Counted from the stretch's first letter, positions 7,725 through 17,501 are shown. The stretch is DNA of 64,000 bases from Legionellaceae bacterium (GCA_018061965.1 JAGOTG010000005.1:1-64000); one strand, 5' to 3'. Notes: a model not told the origin generated them from the sequence alone. Translations and numbers: made by a program.

Positions 7725-8756
7725 TCAACTCACCAACGCATGGAAGGCCGCTAATACTTGCTGAGGGCTAATACTTGCCATACAAGCGGGTTGATACTTT
7801 GTTGCACCTTGATATGTACAACGCTGACTTCTACAAGGTGCGCAGTCAGGGCTGTTTGCACTCACATGAATTTGCTTATAACCCACTGTGCCGCACAATT
7901 TAAAATCACCAGGGCCATATAAACAGACATTGGGAATATCCAATGCAGCAGCCAAATGCGCCAATCCCGTATCAAGACTGATTGCCGCAGCAGCGCGCGC
8001 TATGACACTGGCTTTTTGCCGTAGATTAAGCGTCGGAAGCAAATGAACTTTGGGGTGCTGATTTTGTAAACGCAGTACGCGTTCTTTTTCTTCCGGACTC
8101 CACCAAGGCAAAAACACCTCATACCCTAATTGCACTACTTTGTGAATAATCTCCTGCCAAAATGGCTCAGGCCAAAGTTTATTCGCCACACTGGCAATCG
8201 GCGTGATAAACACAAATTTTTCTGGGATATAAAAATCCAATTCCGGTAAAAGTTTTTTTTCAATCCCATAGTTTGCGGGCGTTTGCGGCACAGGATACCC
8301 TAAACATAAGGCAAACAGTTGGCGTAGACGTTGTGCGTGATTTTGCTGACGGTTAACTGCAAAAGTTTTATGATAAGCAAATTGTGCCCCATATTCCCGC
8401 ACTGAACGCTTATCTAAGCCGAACCGTTGCCCCTTCGCGAACAGGCTTACCACCGCACTTTTCAAATTAGATTGCGCATCAATGACCATATCATAATTTT
8501 GGCCACGCAATTGTTGAATAAAAGCCTGAATCTCGCCACTTTGCAGCGTGGATAGGAGGTTTTTTTTCCAACGACGCGAGGGCAGGGGTATAATTTTATC
8601 AATACTGGGATGCAAATTTGGAATGTCTTTGAAAGAATCTTCAGTCACCCAATCAAAGCGAATCCCAGGGATAGCATTGGTCGCATCAGTCAATGCTGGC
8701 AACAATTGGATGAGGTCACCCATAGAGGTCATCTTAATCAACAAAATCTTTTTCAT
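7725..8756 (-). CDS. waaC: LPS heptosyltransferase I (GT9)
   Basis: A 343-residue GT9 enzyme with the N-terminal KKILLIKMTSMGDLIQLLPAL and the C-terminal donor-site block ISLDTGLAHLAAALDIPNVCLYGP, both diagnostic of ADP-heptose:LPS heptosyltransferases. Similarity in the middle (ITPIASVANKLWPEPFW) fits WaaC, which adds the first heptose to Kdo2-lipid A on the cytoplasmic face of the inner membrane. The C-terminus contains several Cys (CAPCRSQRC) near the end, as in several GT9 proteins. It lies 3 bp downstream of the waaE-like gene, so the two should form an LPS inner-core operon. Confidence 0.88.
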   Translation of the reverse strand: MKKILLIKMTSMGDLIQLLPALTDATNAIPGIRFDWVTEDSFKDIPNLHPSIDKIIPLPSRRWKKNLLSTLQSGEIQAFIQQLRGQNYDMVIDAQSNLKSAVVSLFAKGQRFGLDKRSVREYGAQFAYHKTFAVNRQQNHAQRLRQLFALCLGYPVPQTPANYGIEKKLLPELDFYIPEKFVFITPIASVANKLWPEPFWQEIIHKVVQLGYEVFLPWWSPEEKERVLRLQNQHPKVHLLPTLNLRQKASVIARAAAAISLDTGLAHLAAALDIPNVCLYGPGDFKLCGTVGYKQIHVSANSPDCAPCRSQRCTYQGATKYQPACMASISPQQVLAAFHALVS

Positions 8757-8759
8757 AAC

Positions 8760-9509
8760 TTAACTCAGGCTCTCTTTATCGTGATATATCATTTTAATGC
8801 CGCGATAAAAGCTACCTTCGGCGCTCAAAACCGCCAGTAAAAACCCATCTTTTCCTTCTAAAAAACCACCTTGAACAATATAGCATCGAAAAAACATCCA
8901 GCACGCACTCAACACAACTTTTAGCAAAGAAGGCGTGCCGCGTTGCTGTTTGCGCATCGCAGCACTGTATGAAGAGTAGAGATTCATTTTATGCAATGCG
9001 TGCGTAATATCCTGGATTGAATGATGCTGAATACCTTCTTTTAACTGACCCAATCTGGCCTGCGGCGGCAGCAGAATGGACTCATGCACAATAGTATCCG
9101 TATAACAGGCGCCCAAACGCTTATAAAGCCGCACATGATGCTTGGGTGACCACGAATAATACAAAGATTTACCATAAAAATTCAAATGAATGGGCGTTTG
9201 ATACGCATCCGCTTTATTTTGCTGTATCGCAGTACAAATTTCTTGACGCAGTGCATCGCTCACCACCTCATCCGCATCCAGACTCAACACCCATGTTCCG
9301 GTTGCATACTCCAAAGCGCGCTGCTTTTGGAGACCGTAACCCGGCCAATCGGTGCTATATACTTTGTCGGTAAACTCTTTGGCAACTGCCAGCGTATTGT
9401 CAGTACTACCTGAATCAAGCACAACAATTTCATCCGCCCAACGGACCGAATTCAAACAAACACGCAAATTGGTTTCTTCGTTTTTAACAATGACGATTAC
9501 ACTGAGCAT
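8760..9509 (-). CDS. waaE: Family 2 glycosyltransferase, WaaE/KdtX-like (LPS core)
   Basis: A 249-residue GT2 enzyme. The GT-A fold signature is present: VIVIVKNEE at the start, VVLDSGSTDNT, and the DxD-type LSLDADEV. The C-terminal half with FYGKSLYYSWSPKHHVRLYKR and VHESI is typical of WaaE/KdtX (beta-1,4-glucosyltransferase acting on inner-core heptose). The gene precedes waaC on the same strand with a 3-bp gap, consistent with joint inner-core assembly. The acceptor cannot be assigned from sequence alone. Confidence 0.8.
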   Translation of the reverse strand: MLSVIVIVKNEETNLRVCLNSVRWADEIVVLDSGSTDNTLAVAKEFTDKVYSTDWPGYGLQKQRALEYATGTWVLSLDADEVVSDALRQEICTAIQQNKADAYQTPIHLNFYGKSLYYSWSPKHHVRLYKRLGACYTDTIVHESILLPPQARLGQLKEGIQHHSIQDITHALHKMNLYSSYSAAMRKQQRGTPSLLKVVLSACWMFFRCYIVQGGFLEGKDGFLLAVLSAEGSFYRGIKMIYHDKESLS

Positions 9510-9651
9510 AAATCAGACACCTTCAACTGAACCACGAGTTGGACAGAAACAACGTGGGAGTTTAACTGATCTGATAAAAAATCACTAGTGATTCAAAAAA
9601 GAACCCGGTGCACCAACATGACTCATATTTTGCTTACTGTGCCGAGGCTAG

Positions 9652-10950
9652 CTAAGAAGTGGTAGCCGTCCCGCTCACTGACACCGAAGTAGTCCTATTA
9701 TTGGGTTGGTTATTCGCAGCAGATTGCAATGCTATGAGCGAATTGGTTAAAAGCAGACGTTCTTGAGTTTGGCGACTCAAATATATTTGATAATTAATTT
9801 CCGATAATATAATAGCAATTTCTTTTTGAGTCGTGGCCGCAGAAGCGGTGTTAATCTTGTCCACCCACTGTGCGCCCGATGCTGCAGTTGGTGAATACAA
9901 CCGCCAAGTTGCCATCACAAACTCATTAAAAGCTTGACTGGTGGATGTAGAAGTTGTGCCATCAGTCGAACTCACTGTTTGTGGCATTCTTGCGTCCAGA
10001 CTACGATAAAAATTACTCGTCGGCAGTGAGGTTTGAGCGACATACACATTCCGTCTAAGCAAATAATTCATCAAATCATGCCGCGCTGCTTTGATAGGAA
10101 GATCAGAGCCATCTGAAATCATACTGCTGGTTATTTCGGTCGTTGCTGTCTTGAATAAAGCTTGGTAATCGGTTGATGACATAGAATCAGGAGGGATCAC
10201 AGCGTTCGTTACATTACGAATATAATTCGCTGCAACTTGTAGTTGATTCGAACTGGGTAACCCGCCCTTTGCGCTTGTTTGCACAGCAGCGGTTGAAAAT
10301 ATAAAAGGTCCTAATAACGTATCAACATTTAATTGACTAGCGAATTTGCTGACGATAGTGTTTGTAAAAAACTGCGTTTCGCTCGGAAGATATTTAGTAC
10401 TACTATCTACGACATCTTGTAGAGCCGTGTACATGACTTGATTTTGACTATTACAGTTGCTCCCGTCATCGGCACACAACGAGGTATCCGGGTTGGCTAG
10501 ACTATTGACAATCGACTGATTCACCGGATTATATTGATAATTTTTTTGGTCAAACTTCTCAACCACCGACACCCCTGTCGAGCTGTCTGACGCTGGCGTG
10601 TTAAAAGTATCGGTATACAGGATATTGGCCTGTTTGTTAAAAGAGTCGTAATTAGTATTCGTGGTAAAATCTGAAAAATTGGGGTAATTCACTGGGGTCG
10701 CACCAAAAAAAACATTTAACAATTGGTTGCCTTTAGTAGACATACTAAGCGTGTAGTCCAGAAGGAGTGATGCGAAAGGGGACTCGGCTGGATTAGTGAT
10801 GTCATAACCAAAATACGAGGCCAACTTTTTTATAGCCTCGGCCGCCTGGTCCGTGGTTTCCTCTGCGCCTGAACCGGCACTATATTGACCATAGGTGGGC
10901 AGAGAAAAAAACAACCCCATAGAGAATATCGCCAGAGCAATTTTTTTCAT
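9652..10950 (-). CDS. icmX: Dot/Icm type IVB secretion system protein IcmX
   Basis: A 432-residue exported protein with a clear signal peptide (residues 1-21, MKKIALAIFSMGLFF...TYG). IcmX is a periplasmic/secreted component needed for pore formation and virulence in Legionella. Recognised from the overall sequence (DITNPAESPFASLLLDYTLS, NEFVMATWRLYSP, LSEINYQIYLSRQTQERLL) and from its position directly downstream of icmW with a 4-bp overlap. Length is close to the Legionella homologue (about 466). Ser/Thr/Asn-rich throughout, as expected. Confidence 0.88.
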   Translation of the reverse strand: MKKIALAIFSMGLFFSLPTYGQYSAGSGAEETTDQAAEAIKKLASYFGYDITNPAESPFASLLLDYTLSMSTKGNQLLNVFFGATPVNYPNFSDFTTNTNYDSFNKQANILYTDTFNTPASDSSTGVSVVEKFDQKNYQYNPVNQSIVNSLANPDTSLCADDGSNCNSQNQVMYTALQDVVDSSTKYLPSETQFFTNTIVSKFASQLNVDTLLGPFIFSTAAVQTSAKGGLPSSNQLQVAANYIRNVTNAVIPPDSMSSTDYQALFKTATTEITSSMISDGSDLPIKAARHDLMNYLLRRNVYVAQTSLPTSNFYRSLDARMPQTVSSTDGTTSTSTSQAFNEFVMATWRLYSPTAASGAQWVDKINTASAATTQKEIAIILSEINYQIYLSRQTQERLLLTNSLIALQSAANNQPNNRTTSVSVSGTATTS

Positions 10951-11402
10951 TCTTCCCCCTCAAGAGCACGATGGATCAAATTTAATCTAGATTCAGAAAA
11001 GGCGCGTGACAATAACCTCAGACGTTCGAAAATAATATTTCTTTTTAGAAAAAAACCGGAAGGTTCATCGCCTGTCATACTGTTCTCTTCTGCATACACC
11101 AGAATTTTAGAAGCCGAACCAGGATGCACCATATCAATCGCTTGGAGCAGTCTCAAGCCACGACTTGATTTGATGTTGCCGGCCAGATTCACGAAAGTAG
11201 ATTCATGACCCAGCTTCGTTAAATCCACTGATTCAATATCATCCAACTCTTTTCCCAAATGCTCGATCGCCGCCTCTAAATCAGGGTTACCATCTAGCGT
11301 CCAACCCTCTACACTCTCTAGAAAAGTCACGACTTGATAGATCATTGGGTCGGCATATCCAAACCAATATTCTGCGGCAGCTTTATGACTGAGGTCAGGC
11401 AT
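10947..11402 (-). CDS. icmW: Dot/Icm adaptor protein IcmW
   Basis: A 151-residue acidic cytoplasmic protein, the same length as Legionella IcmW. The N-terminus DLSHKAAAEYWFGYADPMIY and the C-terminal region EPSGFFLKRNIIFERLRLL are strongly typical. IcmW pairs with IcmS as an adaptor that keeps many effectors export-competent and delivers them to the DotL coupling complex. It is the first gene of the icmWX pair and is transcribed divergently from icmV-dotA across a 57-80 bp gap, the arrangement found in Legionella and Coxiella. Confidence 0.93.
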   Translation of the reverse strand: MPDLSHKAAAEYWFGYADPMIYQVVTFLESVEGWTLDGNPDLEAAIEHLGKELDDIESVDLTKLGHESTFVNLAGNIKSSRGLRLLQAIDMVHPGSASKILVYAEENSMTGDEPSGFFLKRNIIFERLRLLSRAFSESRLNLIHRALEGEE

Positions 11403-11412
11403 AAATATTTTC

Positions 11413-11442
11413 TCAACATTTGTCTTTTCTTTCTACTATAAT
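11413..11442 (+). promoter_or_regulatory. Probable icmV-dotA promoter in the divergent icmW/icmV gap
   Basis: A perfect TATAAT (11437-11442) lies 18 bp after a weak -35 (TCAACA, 11413-11418). Transcription starting near 11449 would leave only about 10 nt before the first in-frame ATG at 11459, so the next ATG at 11483 is the more likely icmV start. The icmWX promoter on the other strand must overlap the same short gap. Confidence 0.45.
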
Positions 11443-11482
11443 ATATTATGATAATTAAATGTCTACCGGATGCAGGCAAAAT

Positions 11483-11968
11483 ATGAAAAATAAATCGGAC
11501 AAAACTACCCCTCCCCTAAAAGCGTCCAAATCCAAAGCACTTTTATTATGGTTCTTCAATCCCCGTGTCTGGGGCGACTGGGATCGCTCGAAAGCCATTT
11601 CCCTATTCTTTTTAGGCATGATCGAACGTTTTTTTGTATTACGAGGGAAACCCAAAAGAAAAGCTGAATCGTTTGAGCAAGCAGTAGCGAAATTTGATTT
11701 GGATGAAAAAACCCTCCAAGAAAAAGCGTCGGGACTCAAACGACTCAGTTATTCTTTATTAGCAGTGGCTATATTTTTATTTTTATACAGTCTCTATCAA
11801 TTTTGCTTTGGCAGTCTGAAAGGTGGCATGATTGCTCTGGTTGAAGTCGGCATTGCGTTGGTGTTGGCCTTCCGGTATCACTTTTGGCATTTTCAAATTC
11901 AACAACGTAAATTGGGATGTAGCGTTAAAGAATGGTTTAAACACTCTTTCAAAGGTGAGCGCTCATGA
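11483..11968 (+). CDS. icmV: Dot/Icm protein IcmV
   Basis: About 161 residues from the preferred start (MKNKSDKTTPP). A soluble basic N-terminal part with WFFNPRVWGDWDRSK is followed by two close transmembrane segments (about residues 95-140). IcmV is a small inner-membrane protein of the type IVB system. The sequence, the two-TM topology and the 4-bp overlap with dotA identify it. An alternative upstream ATG (11459) would add eight residues but falls too close to the predicted transcription start. Confidence 0.88.
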   Translation: MKNKSDKTTPPLKASKSKALLLWFFNPRVWGDWDRSKAISLFFLGMIERFFVLRGKPKRKAESFEQAVAKFDLDEKTLQEKASGLKRLSYSLLAVAIFLFLYSLYQFCFGSLKGGMIALVEVGIALVLAFRYHFWHFQIQQRKLGCSVKEWFKHSFKGERS

Positions 11969-14900
11969 AAAAAATACTGGCCTTATTACTTTGCTATCTC
12001 TACCCTGTATTAGCGCTCTCAGAGAGTACCGCCTCGTTTTTCACCCCCCCTACCACTGATTATTCTGTCATATTTCTCGGCAATATATTTGGTATTGTAG
12101 ACGGTGTTCTACATGGCTCCAGTCAAATGATGGGGAAGATGTTTTTAGTCTTTAATTCCGCCGTGCTTGCCTTGGGCGGAATCGTCGTGACCTACACTTT
12201 GATCGTGGGCACCATGAACACCTCGCATGAAGGTCAGTTTCTAGGGCAAAAATGGTCATCCATATGGATTCCGGTCCGCTCAACTGTTGGTTTGGCTTTA
12301 TTGATTCCCAAAGCTAGTGGCTATTGTTTAATGCAAATCTTTATCGCGTGGGTAGTCGTGCAGGGTGTTGGAGCTGCGGATAGAGTTTGGAATTCAGCAT
12401 TAGACTATCTTAATATTGGCGGTGTATTTGTTGCGGCACAATCCTCTATCAATTCTACATCGTCGAACAATAAAGCTGTAGAAGACATGGCCAAAGGGGA
12501 GTCTGCCATGATCCAAGGCCAAGTGTGTATGCGCGCAATTCAAACTATTTTAGAAAATGAGCTTGCTGCCCAGTTAAAGGCAAAAGAATCCGGCTCAGGT
12601 AACTGCACAGACGCCAAGACGAGCAAGGACTCAGAGTTTGCTGCCTTTTGTTCTGGGGTCCCAGATTTTCTAAGCACGTTTAATGCTGTAGAAGCCAATA
12701 GCCTCGGAAAAAATTCCGTTAAAATGCCTAATTTTACTGATAACTCTATTTACGCGCAATTGAATGGCGTGTGTGGAGAAATTGCCTGGGCTCAGCTAAA
12801 TATGGCCGATGAAACAGATAATTTAGATTACATTTCTGCAGATGAAGTAGAGACATTAAATGCCTCTCGGCCAATCGCCGTCCAACAGATGTATGTGGAT
12901 TTGCTTAGCCCCGCAACAGCCATGGTTAACAATGACCCCGAAATAAAACCCAATACCAGCAGCGACGCCAATACGCGTTACAGCTCTATTGCGCAATATC
13001 AATATGGCATCCCTGTTATGTCCGATACCCAAGAAGCCTGCAAAGGGGCATCCGATCTATGCTCGATGTGGCTCCCTGCACCCAACGGAAAAACCCAAAC
13101 CTACATCTTTTCTGGCACAGAATTCAATACTGCCTTAAACGACTATAACTCCATTATGCTGCCTGTATTGAATTTAGAAACTCAGAACGACAATGCCGAA
13201 CTCAGCAATAAACAGCATGCATTTATTACTGATGCCAAATCATATGGTTGGATCATGTCTGGCGCTTACTTCTTTGATATGGTAACCCTAAACGGAACTG
13301 CCGCCGGAGGCACAACCGCAGTGGATACCGGGTCTGGCTTAGAGGCTTCTGCTGCATTTTCTTCCTCTGATTTATTAACACCTTATAGCAATTCTTGCAA
13401 AGGCACCTATGGTTTGTTTTGTAAATTGACAGGCAATGATAGCAAATCCGCAAATTATGTCGTTAATCTCATCACAGGTCAAAGTGTAGAAGCCGGCCTA
13501 AAGCCTGATGTAAGCGGTTCTGCTAGCCACGCGGCAATCACCACAGTTGGTTCTGCATGTACCTATGGCTACATTACCAATGCTTCTTTGATTAAGCTTC
13601 CAGGTCAACCTGGTCTCAGTACACCCCAATTTAAGTTTAATCTTAATCTAGTACCGGCTGAATCCATGTTGGACATTCCTCACGTCAATTTTGCCTGCGG
13701 TAGTGTCCCGTTTCTCGGTTGCGTGGGAAGATTGTTAGGTGATGTCATTTGGAATACGATGATCAAGCAATTTCTTGCGATCTTCCTTAACTTTATTACT
13801 GCGATGTTTGAGTATGTGATTGAAAACTTGTTGATTTTACCTCTGACGACCATGATGTCCATTTTAAACGAAGGCGTGCAGTTACTAAGCACATCACAAA
13901 CTCACCCCATCGTCGCATTAGCTTATATGGGCACTAATTTCATCAATTACTGCACCAATTTATATTTTCAAATGATGGCGCTTATGACGATATTCTCGAT
14001 GGGCGGAGGGATCATATTGCTACTTGTATTACCGTTTTTGGCCGCATGGATGGGAATTATGTTTACCATAGGATTCATGGATGCCTATTATGTGCCAATG
14101 TTGCCCTATATGCTCTTTACTTTTGGGAGCGTTGCATGGTTTTTGGCAGTCATGGAAGCGATGGTAGCGGGACCCATTGTTGGTCTTGGTATCTGTCATC
14201 CAGAGGGTCACGATGCATTCGGTAAAGCTGAACACGCATTTATGATTTTAATGGGCGTATTATTACGTCCCTCTTTGATGGTCGTAGGATACATTGGAGG
14301 GATTACTACGTCGTATGTTGCCGTATATACCGTTAACGCCGGCTTTGCGCATTTCATGACATTCTTTATGCCCCCTGGCACGAATAATCCCGTCTGGAAA
14401 GACATGGAAACGATTGCGGTCGAGTCTAGCTCGGCTTATGACCAATCCCAGATTAATAAAGACATATCTGAGTCTGGAGCAGCCCCTTACGTTGAGCAGG
14501 GTGCCTCTTACGTTGAGCAGGGTGCCTCTGCCGCGTCCCCTTACGCCGAGGAAATAGCACAGCCATATGTAGATGCCTACAACTCCTCTGGTGCATCCTC
14601 TGTGGCTAACGATGTTGCCTCTGGGGCTAACGCGGCTGCCTCTGGGGCTAGCGCGGCTGCTGGGACTACGTCTGACCATGCGCAGAGCGACTGGACCGGT
14701 GATGCAGCGGCTGCTAGTAATAATTATACCACCGCAGCAACCACTGCTTGGGGCCCCAGTCCTTATACTAACTATGCATCCATGTATGCAGGATTTTTCT
14801 GTCTACTTGTCTACACAACCATTTATTTGACCGTAGTAGAAAAATGCTTCTCTCTCATTTATTTATTACCCGACCAAGTCTTACGATGGATTGGTGGCAG

Positions 14901-15084
14901 CCCTGAATCATGGGGTAAAGAGACCGCACAATGGAGCGAGGCAACCAAAAAAGAAGTCGAAGGCGCTTCTAAAGAAACTTCTAAAGCAGCTCAAAAAACT
15001 GTTGAAGGTGGCGCTAATTACCTAGGCTTAGGCAAATCCGCCAAAGGAGACGACAGCAAAGGGGGCGTGTCTGGGCAGAAATAA
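11965..15084 (+). CDS. dotA: Dot/Icm inner-membrane protein DotA
   Basis: A 1039-residue polytopic protein (Legionella DotA is 1048). It has an N-terminal signal/TM region, a first membrane hairpin (about 30-140), a large Cys-containing periplasmic domain (about 150-590), and a second multi-TM block (about 600-800) with ALMTIFSMGGGIILLL. A Ser/Ala-rich low-complexity segment (about 830-920) follows, then a last TM (about 935-960) and a charged C-terminus. DotA is an inner-membrane component that can also be released through the apparatus. The low-complexity part contains perfect 21-bp tandem duplications (14487-14528 and 14617-14658). Co-transcribed with icmV; ends convergently against dotB. 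Confidence 0.95.
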   Translation: MKKILALLLCYLYPVLALSESTASFFTPPTTDYSVIFLGNIFGIVDGVLHGSSQMMGKMFLVFNSAVLALGGIVVTYTLIVGTMNTSHEGQFLGQKWSSIWIPVRSTVGLALLIPKASGYCLMQIFIAWVVVQGVGAADRVWNSALDYLNIGGVFVAAQSSINSTSSNNKAVEDMAKGESAMIQGQVCMRAIQTILENELAAQLKAKESGSGNCTDAKTSKDSEFAAFCSGVPDFLSTFNAVEANSLGKNSVKMPNFTDNSIYAQLNGVCGEIAWAQLNMADETDNLDYISADEVETLNASRPIAVQQMYVDLLSPATAMVNNDPEIKPNTSSDANTRYSSIAQYQYGIPVMSDTQEACKGASDLCSMWLPAPNGKTQTYIFSGTEFNTALNDYNSIMLPVLNLETQNDNAELSNKQHAFITDAKSYGWIMSGAYFFDMVTLNGTAAGGTTAVDTGSGLEASAAFSSSDLLTPYSNSCKGTYGLFCKLTGNDSKSANYVVNLITGQSVEAGLKPDVSGSASHAAITTVGSACTYGYITNASLIKLPGQPGLSTPQFKFNLNLVPAESMLDIPHVNFACGSVPFLGCVGRLLGDVIWNTMIKQFLAIFLNFITAMFEYVIENLLILPLTTMMSILNEGVQLLSTSQTHPIVALAYMGTNFINYCTNLYFQMMALMTIFSMGGGIILLLVLPFLAAWMGIMFTIGFMDAYYVPMLPYMLFTFGSVAWFLAVMEAMVAGPIVGLGICHPEGHDAFGKAEHAFMILMGVLLRPSLMVVGYIGGITTSYVAVYTVNAGFAHFMTFFMPPGTNNPVWKDMETIAVESSSAYDQSQINKDISESGAAPYVEQGASYVEQGASAASPYAEEIAQPYVDAYNSSGASSVANDVASGANAAASGASAAAGTTSDHAQSDWTGDAAAASNNYTTAATTAWGPSPYTNYASMYAGFFCLLVYTTIYLTVVEKCFSLIYLLPDQVLRWIGGSPESWGKETAQWSEATKKEVEGASKETSKAAQKTVEGGANYLGLGKSAKGDDSKGGVSGQK
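14487..14658 (+). repeat. Two pairs of in-frame 21-bp tandem repeats inside dotA
   Basis: Pair 1 (14487-14507, 14508-14528) is identical and encodes YVEQGAS twice. Pair 2 (14617-14637, 14638-14658) differs at one base and encodes ASGANAA then ASGASAA. Unit length is a multiple of three, so copy-number change would keep the frame while altering the exposed Ser/Ala-rich segment. Confidence 0.9.
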
Positions 15085-15094
15085 CCCACCCACC

Positions 15095-15170
15095 CTCGGC
15101 TTGTCCGCCGTGTCCGCAGGCTCCAGAGATCTGGCTTTTAAACAAGATTTCTGGAGCCCGAGGACAAGCC
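15095..15170. terminator. Nested inverted repeat between convergent dotA and dotB
   Basis: GGCTTGTCC (15098-15106) pairs with GGACAAGCC (15162-15170). Inside it, GGCTCCAGAGAT (15119-15130) pairs with ATTTCTGGAGCC (15147-15158), apart from one mismatch. It sits between two gene ends pointing at each other, so a bidirectional terminator is likely, although no strong T-tract follows. Confidence 0.55.
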
Positions 15171-15226
15171 GCGGGACGTGGGTTGTGGTCTTAACTTAAT
15201 AACTAACGAGCGCAAGCAAACAACCA

Positions 15227-16354
15227 TCAATAGTCAGGATCTTCCTTGGTTCCCGCGATAATCAGTTTATAAACCTTTTCGGAGATGATGCCCTGCTCAA
15301 ATTTGTTTTTAGCATCGAGCGTCATCAATTGTCCGCGCTGCCGTACTAATTTACGGGTCGTTATGGTCACTTCGTTGGGGTCACTATCTAATAACAAATC
15401 CCGAGCTGCTTCATCAAAAACCAGGTATTCTCGCAAAGCAACTCGTTTGCCATCCACAGTCGGCACCAATTTTTGCCAAATACAGAGGCGAATCGTTTCT
15501 AAAATATCGATAGTACGGCCCAAACGCTCTTCTCCAGCAAAAGACGTAACCAGACGTCGCATGGTTTCAGCCACACCAGAGGTATGTAACGTGGTATACA
15601 CCGGATGGCCAGTAAGCGCTGCTTCTAAAGCAGCAGAGATAGTCTCCGCATCTCGGCACTCTCCCACCATAATCAATCGGGGTTTACGCCGCAACGCATT
15701 ACGTACACCATCGGCAAATGATGGCAAATGACGTGGAATTTCTGACTGACTTACAATAGAAGACACTGCTTCAATTTCATCAAATACGAATTCTATGGGT
15801 GATTCATACGTCAAAACCTTGCGATTAGAGTCCGCTGTTTCAATCAAATCGCGAATAATAGACGCCAATAACGTTGACTTTCCTGAGCCCGTTGCCCCGG
15901 TAATGAAAACAATACCCTCTTGTGGAGCCAATGCCTTCAGAATGTTCTCGGGCAAATTCATAGTCTCTAATTTAGGGGGTGTGGTCGGAATCGTTCGTAA
16001 AGTGAGCTGCATCCCATCATGTCCATCCACCAAACAAGACGTCGCGTTGACCCGATAGCGAAACCGAACCCCACGATTAGGACGAAATTCGTAATGTGTA
16101 TCAATGTCCTTTCCAGACAACAATTGCGTGGTGGCATTCGGGCCATAAATACTATTAATCAGATCCCCAACTTCGGTATTGGATAAAACACGATTGGTGA
16201 TTTTGAGTAGTCGGCCGTACACTTCGATAAAGATGGTAGAACCAGTTTGAATGGTAATATCCGAAGCATTCAGTCTTTGTGCATGCTCCAGCATTTTATC
16301 CATGAATACCGGGGAAAAGCGCGTGGGCTCATCTGGCATGAGATCCTTGGACAT
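15227..16354 (-). CDS. dotB: Dot/Icm secretion ATPase DotB
   Basis: A 375-residue PilT/VirB11-family hexameric ATPase, the same length as Legionella DotB (377). Walker A GATGSGKST is at residues 153-161. The Asp-box region has VLTYESPIEFVFDEIE, the Walker B-like segment is RLIMVGECRDAET, and the His box is GHPVYTTLHTSGVAE. DotB is recruited from the cytosol to the Dot/Icm channel and energises substrate transfer. It is the last gene of dotD-dotC-dotB on the minus strand but is separated from dotC by 232 bp. Confidence 0.95.
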   Translation of the reverse strand: MSKDLMPDEPTRFSPVFMDKMLEHAQRLNASDITIQTGSTIFIEVYGRLLKITNRVLSNTEVGDLINSIYGPNATTQLLSGKDIDTHYEFRPNRGVRFRYRVNATSCLVDGHDGMQLTLRTIPTTPPKLETMNLPENILKALAPQEGIVFITGATGSGKSTLLASIIRDLIETADSNRKVLTYESPIEFVFDEIEAVSSIVSQSEIPRHLPSFADGVRNALRRKPRLIMVGECRDAETISAALEAALTGHPVYTTLHTSGVAETMRRLVTSFAGEERLGRTIDILETIRLCIWQKLVPTVDGKRVALREYLVFDEAARDLLLDSDPNEVTITTRKLVRQRGQLMTLDAKNKFEQGIISEKVYKLIIAGTKEDPDY

Positions 16355-16586
16355 CGTCTTAGCTCCTCAAATGGTTGCTGCACCTATTACAGCGTCAACA
16401 CGCTCCGGTGCTGCGTCAAACGATTTTGTCTCAGGTAGGTCATACCCGAACGAGTATAAAATCTGATTGTATGCCTCGGGGTCCTGTCATCGTGGGTATC
16501 CCAGCGTGCTCGTAAGCTCTGAGAGCCCTTCCACAATGCCACCCCTCGACAAGCATTGGGGTACGACAAACTCTTTTGACGTGAGA

Positions 16587-17501
16587 CTAATTCATAGAGC
16601 TAATAATAGGATGCCAACTTTGTGCTGGGACTTTTATTTTGGCCGAATCAACCTTTTTTTCTAAGTCATTAAACTGCTCGAGTGCTTTCTCATCTTTCGC
16701 TAAAGCAGCTTTCCATTCACTACTATTCATGTTCAAAACAGGCAACGCTGTAATACGTAATACCTTATCGTCAATATGGATTTCAGTTTCATCTCCTGTG
16801 ATCCCCAAATCAGTGTGCGAAACATAGGGTGGTGTTACCATATTCATAGCGAGCAATTTGCGATACAAAATCATGCCATTAAAATCTTCTTTGATCCGTG
16901 CAATATTTTCTTCAAGAATCGTATTGGCTTGCTCCACTCCGTTTTGCCAACCCTTGGTCACATAATGGACCCAGATTGCACGCTCCTCTTTATCTTTGGG
17001 TAGTAATGTCAAATGTGGCGGATCCGGTTTTTTATAGTCCATCCATAAATATTGACGCCAATTAGGCGACGTAGTAACAAAATGGGCTTGTTTTGATACT
17101 TTATACACACGATCTGAAATGCGAATAGTTTGAGTATCGGCTAAATTGAGTGTATTGCGACCTTCAAGTAATACGGGAGGTAACACATTATGCTCTAAAA
17201 CCAAGGCATTAAAATCGTAAATGGTATCCAAATATTTAGATTGGCGTATTAATTGATCATCAATCGATTTGGCGCGAACGGCCAAAGCAGACTGCGCGCC
17301 CACACTGAGCGCAGTCTCTTTTAATGCCATTTCTCTTATTTTCGAGGTTCCGCCTTCGTTCGTTGAACTAGACGTTTTCTTGTTTTCCAACGCTTGCAAA
17401 CCGGCTAACGAATCCGTATTACCGTCTTGAGAGTGGAACATAGAGCACCCAACCAAAAAGGGGAGAATGACCCAACAAAATTTACGCATAAGGATTTGCA
17501 T
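16587..17501 (-). CDS. dotC: Dot/Icm outer-membrane lipoprotein DotC
   Basis: A 304-residue lipoprotein with signal peptide and lipobox LVGC (Cys at about 19). Typical DotC sequence includes TIYDFNALVLEHNVLPPV, ISDRVYKVSKQAHFVTTSPNW and GWQNGVEQANTI. DotC, with DotD, forms part of the outer-membrane core complex and helps place DotH. The start overlaps dotD by 20 bp, which suggests translational coupling. Length matches the Legionella protein. Confidence 0.94.
   Translation of the reverse strand: MQILMRKFCWVILPFLVGCSMFHSQDGNTDSLAGLQALENKKTSSSTNEGGTSKIREMALKETALSVGAQSALAVRAKSIDDQLIRQSKYLDTIYDFNALVLEHNVLPPVLLEGRNTLNLADTQTIRISDRVYKVSKQAHFVTTSPNWRQYLWMDYKKPDPPHLTLLPKDKEERAIWVHYVTKGWQNGVEQANTILEENIARIKEDFNGMILYRKLLAMNMVTPPYVSHTDLGITGDETEIHIDDKVLRITALPVLNMNSSEWKAALAKDEKALEQFNDLEKKVDSAKIKVPAQSWHPIISSMN

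Noticed and set aside
14263..14679. 138-codon minus-strand frame inside dotA
   Set aside because: It is antisense to the repeat-rich dotA segment, with composition that mirrors the repeats, and has no ribosome site or recognisable motif.
16387..16569. Possible small minus-strand gene between dotB and dotC
   Set aside because: 60 codons with Arg/His-rich random composition, no ribosome site and no similarity to known Dot/Icm proteins; the gap is better read as spacer.
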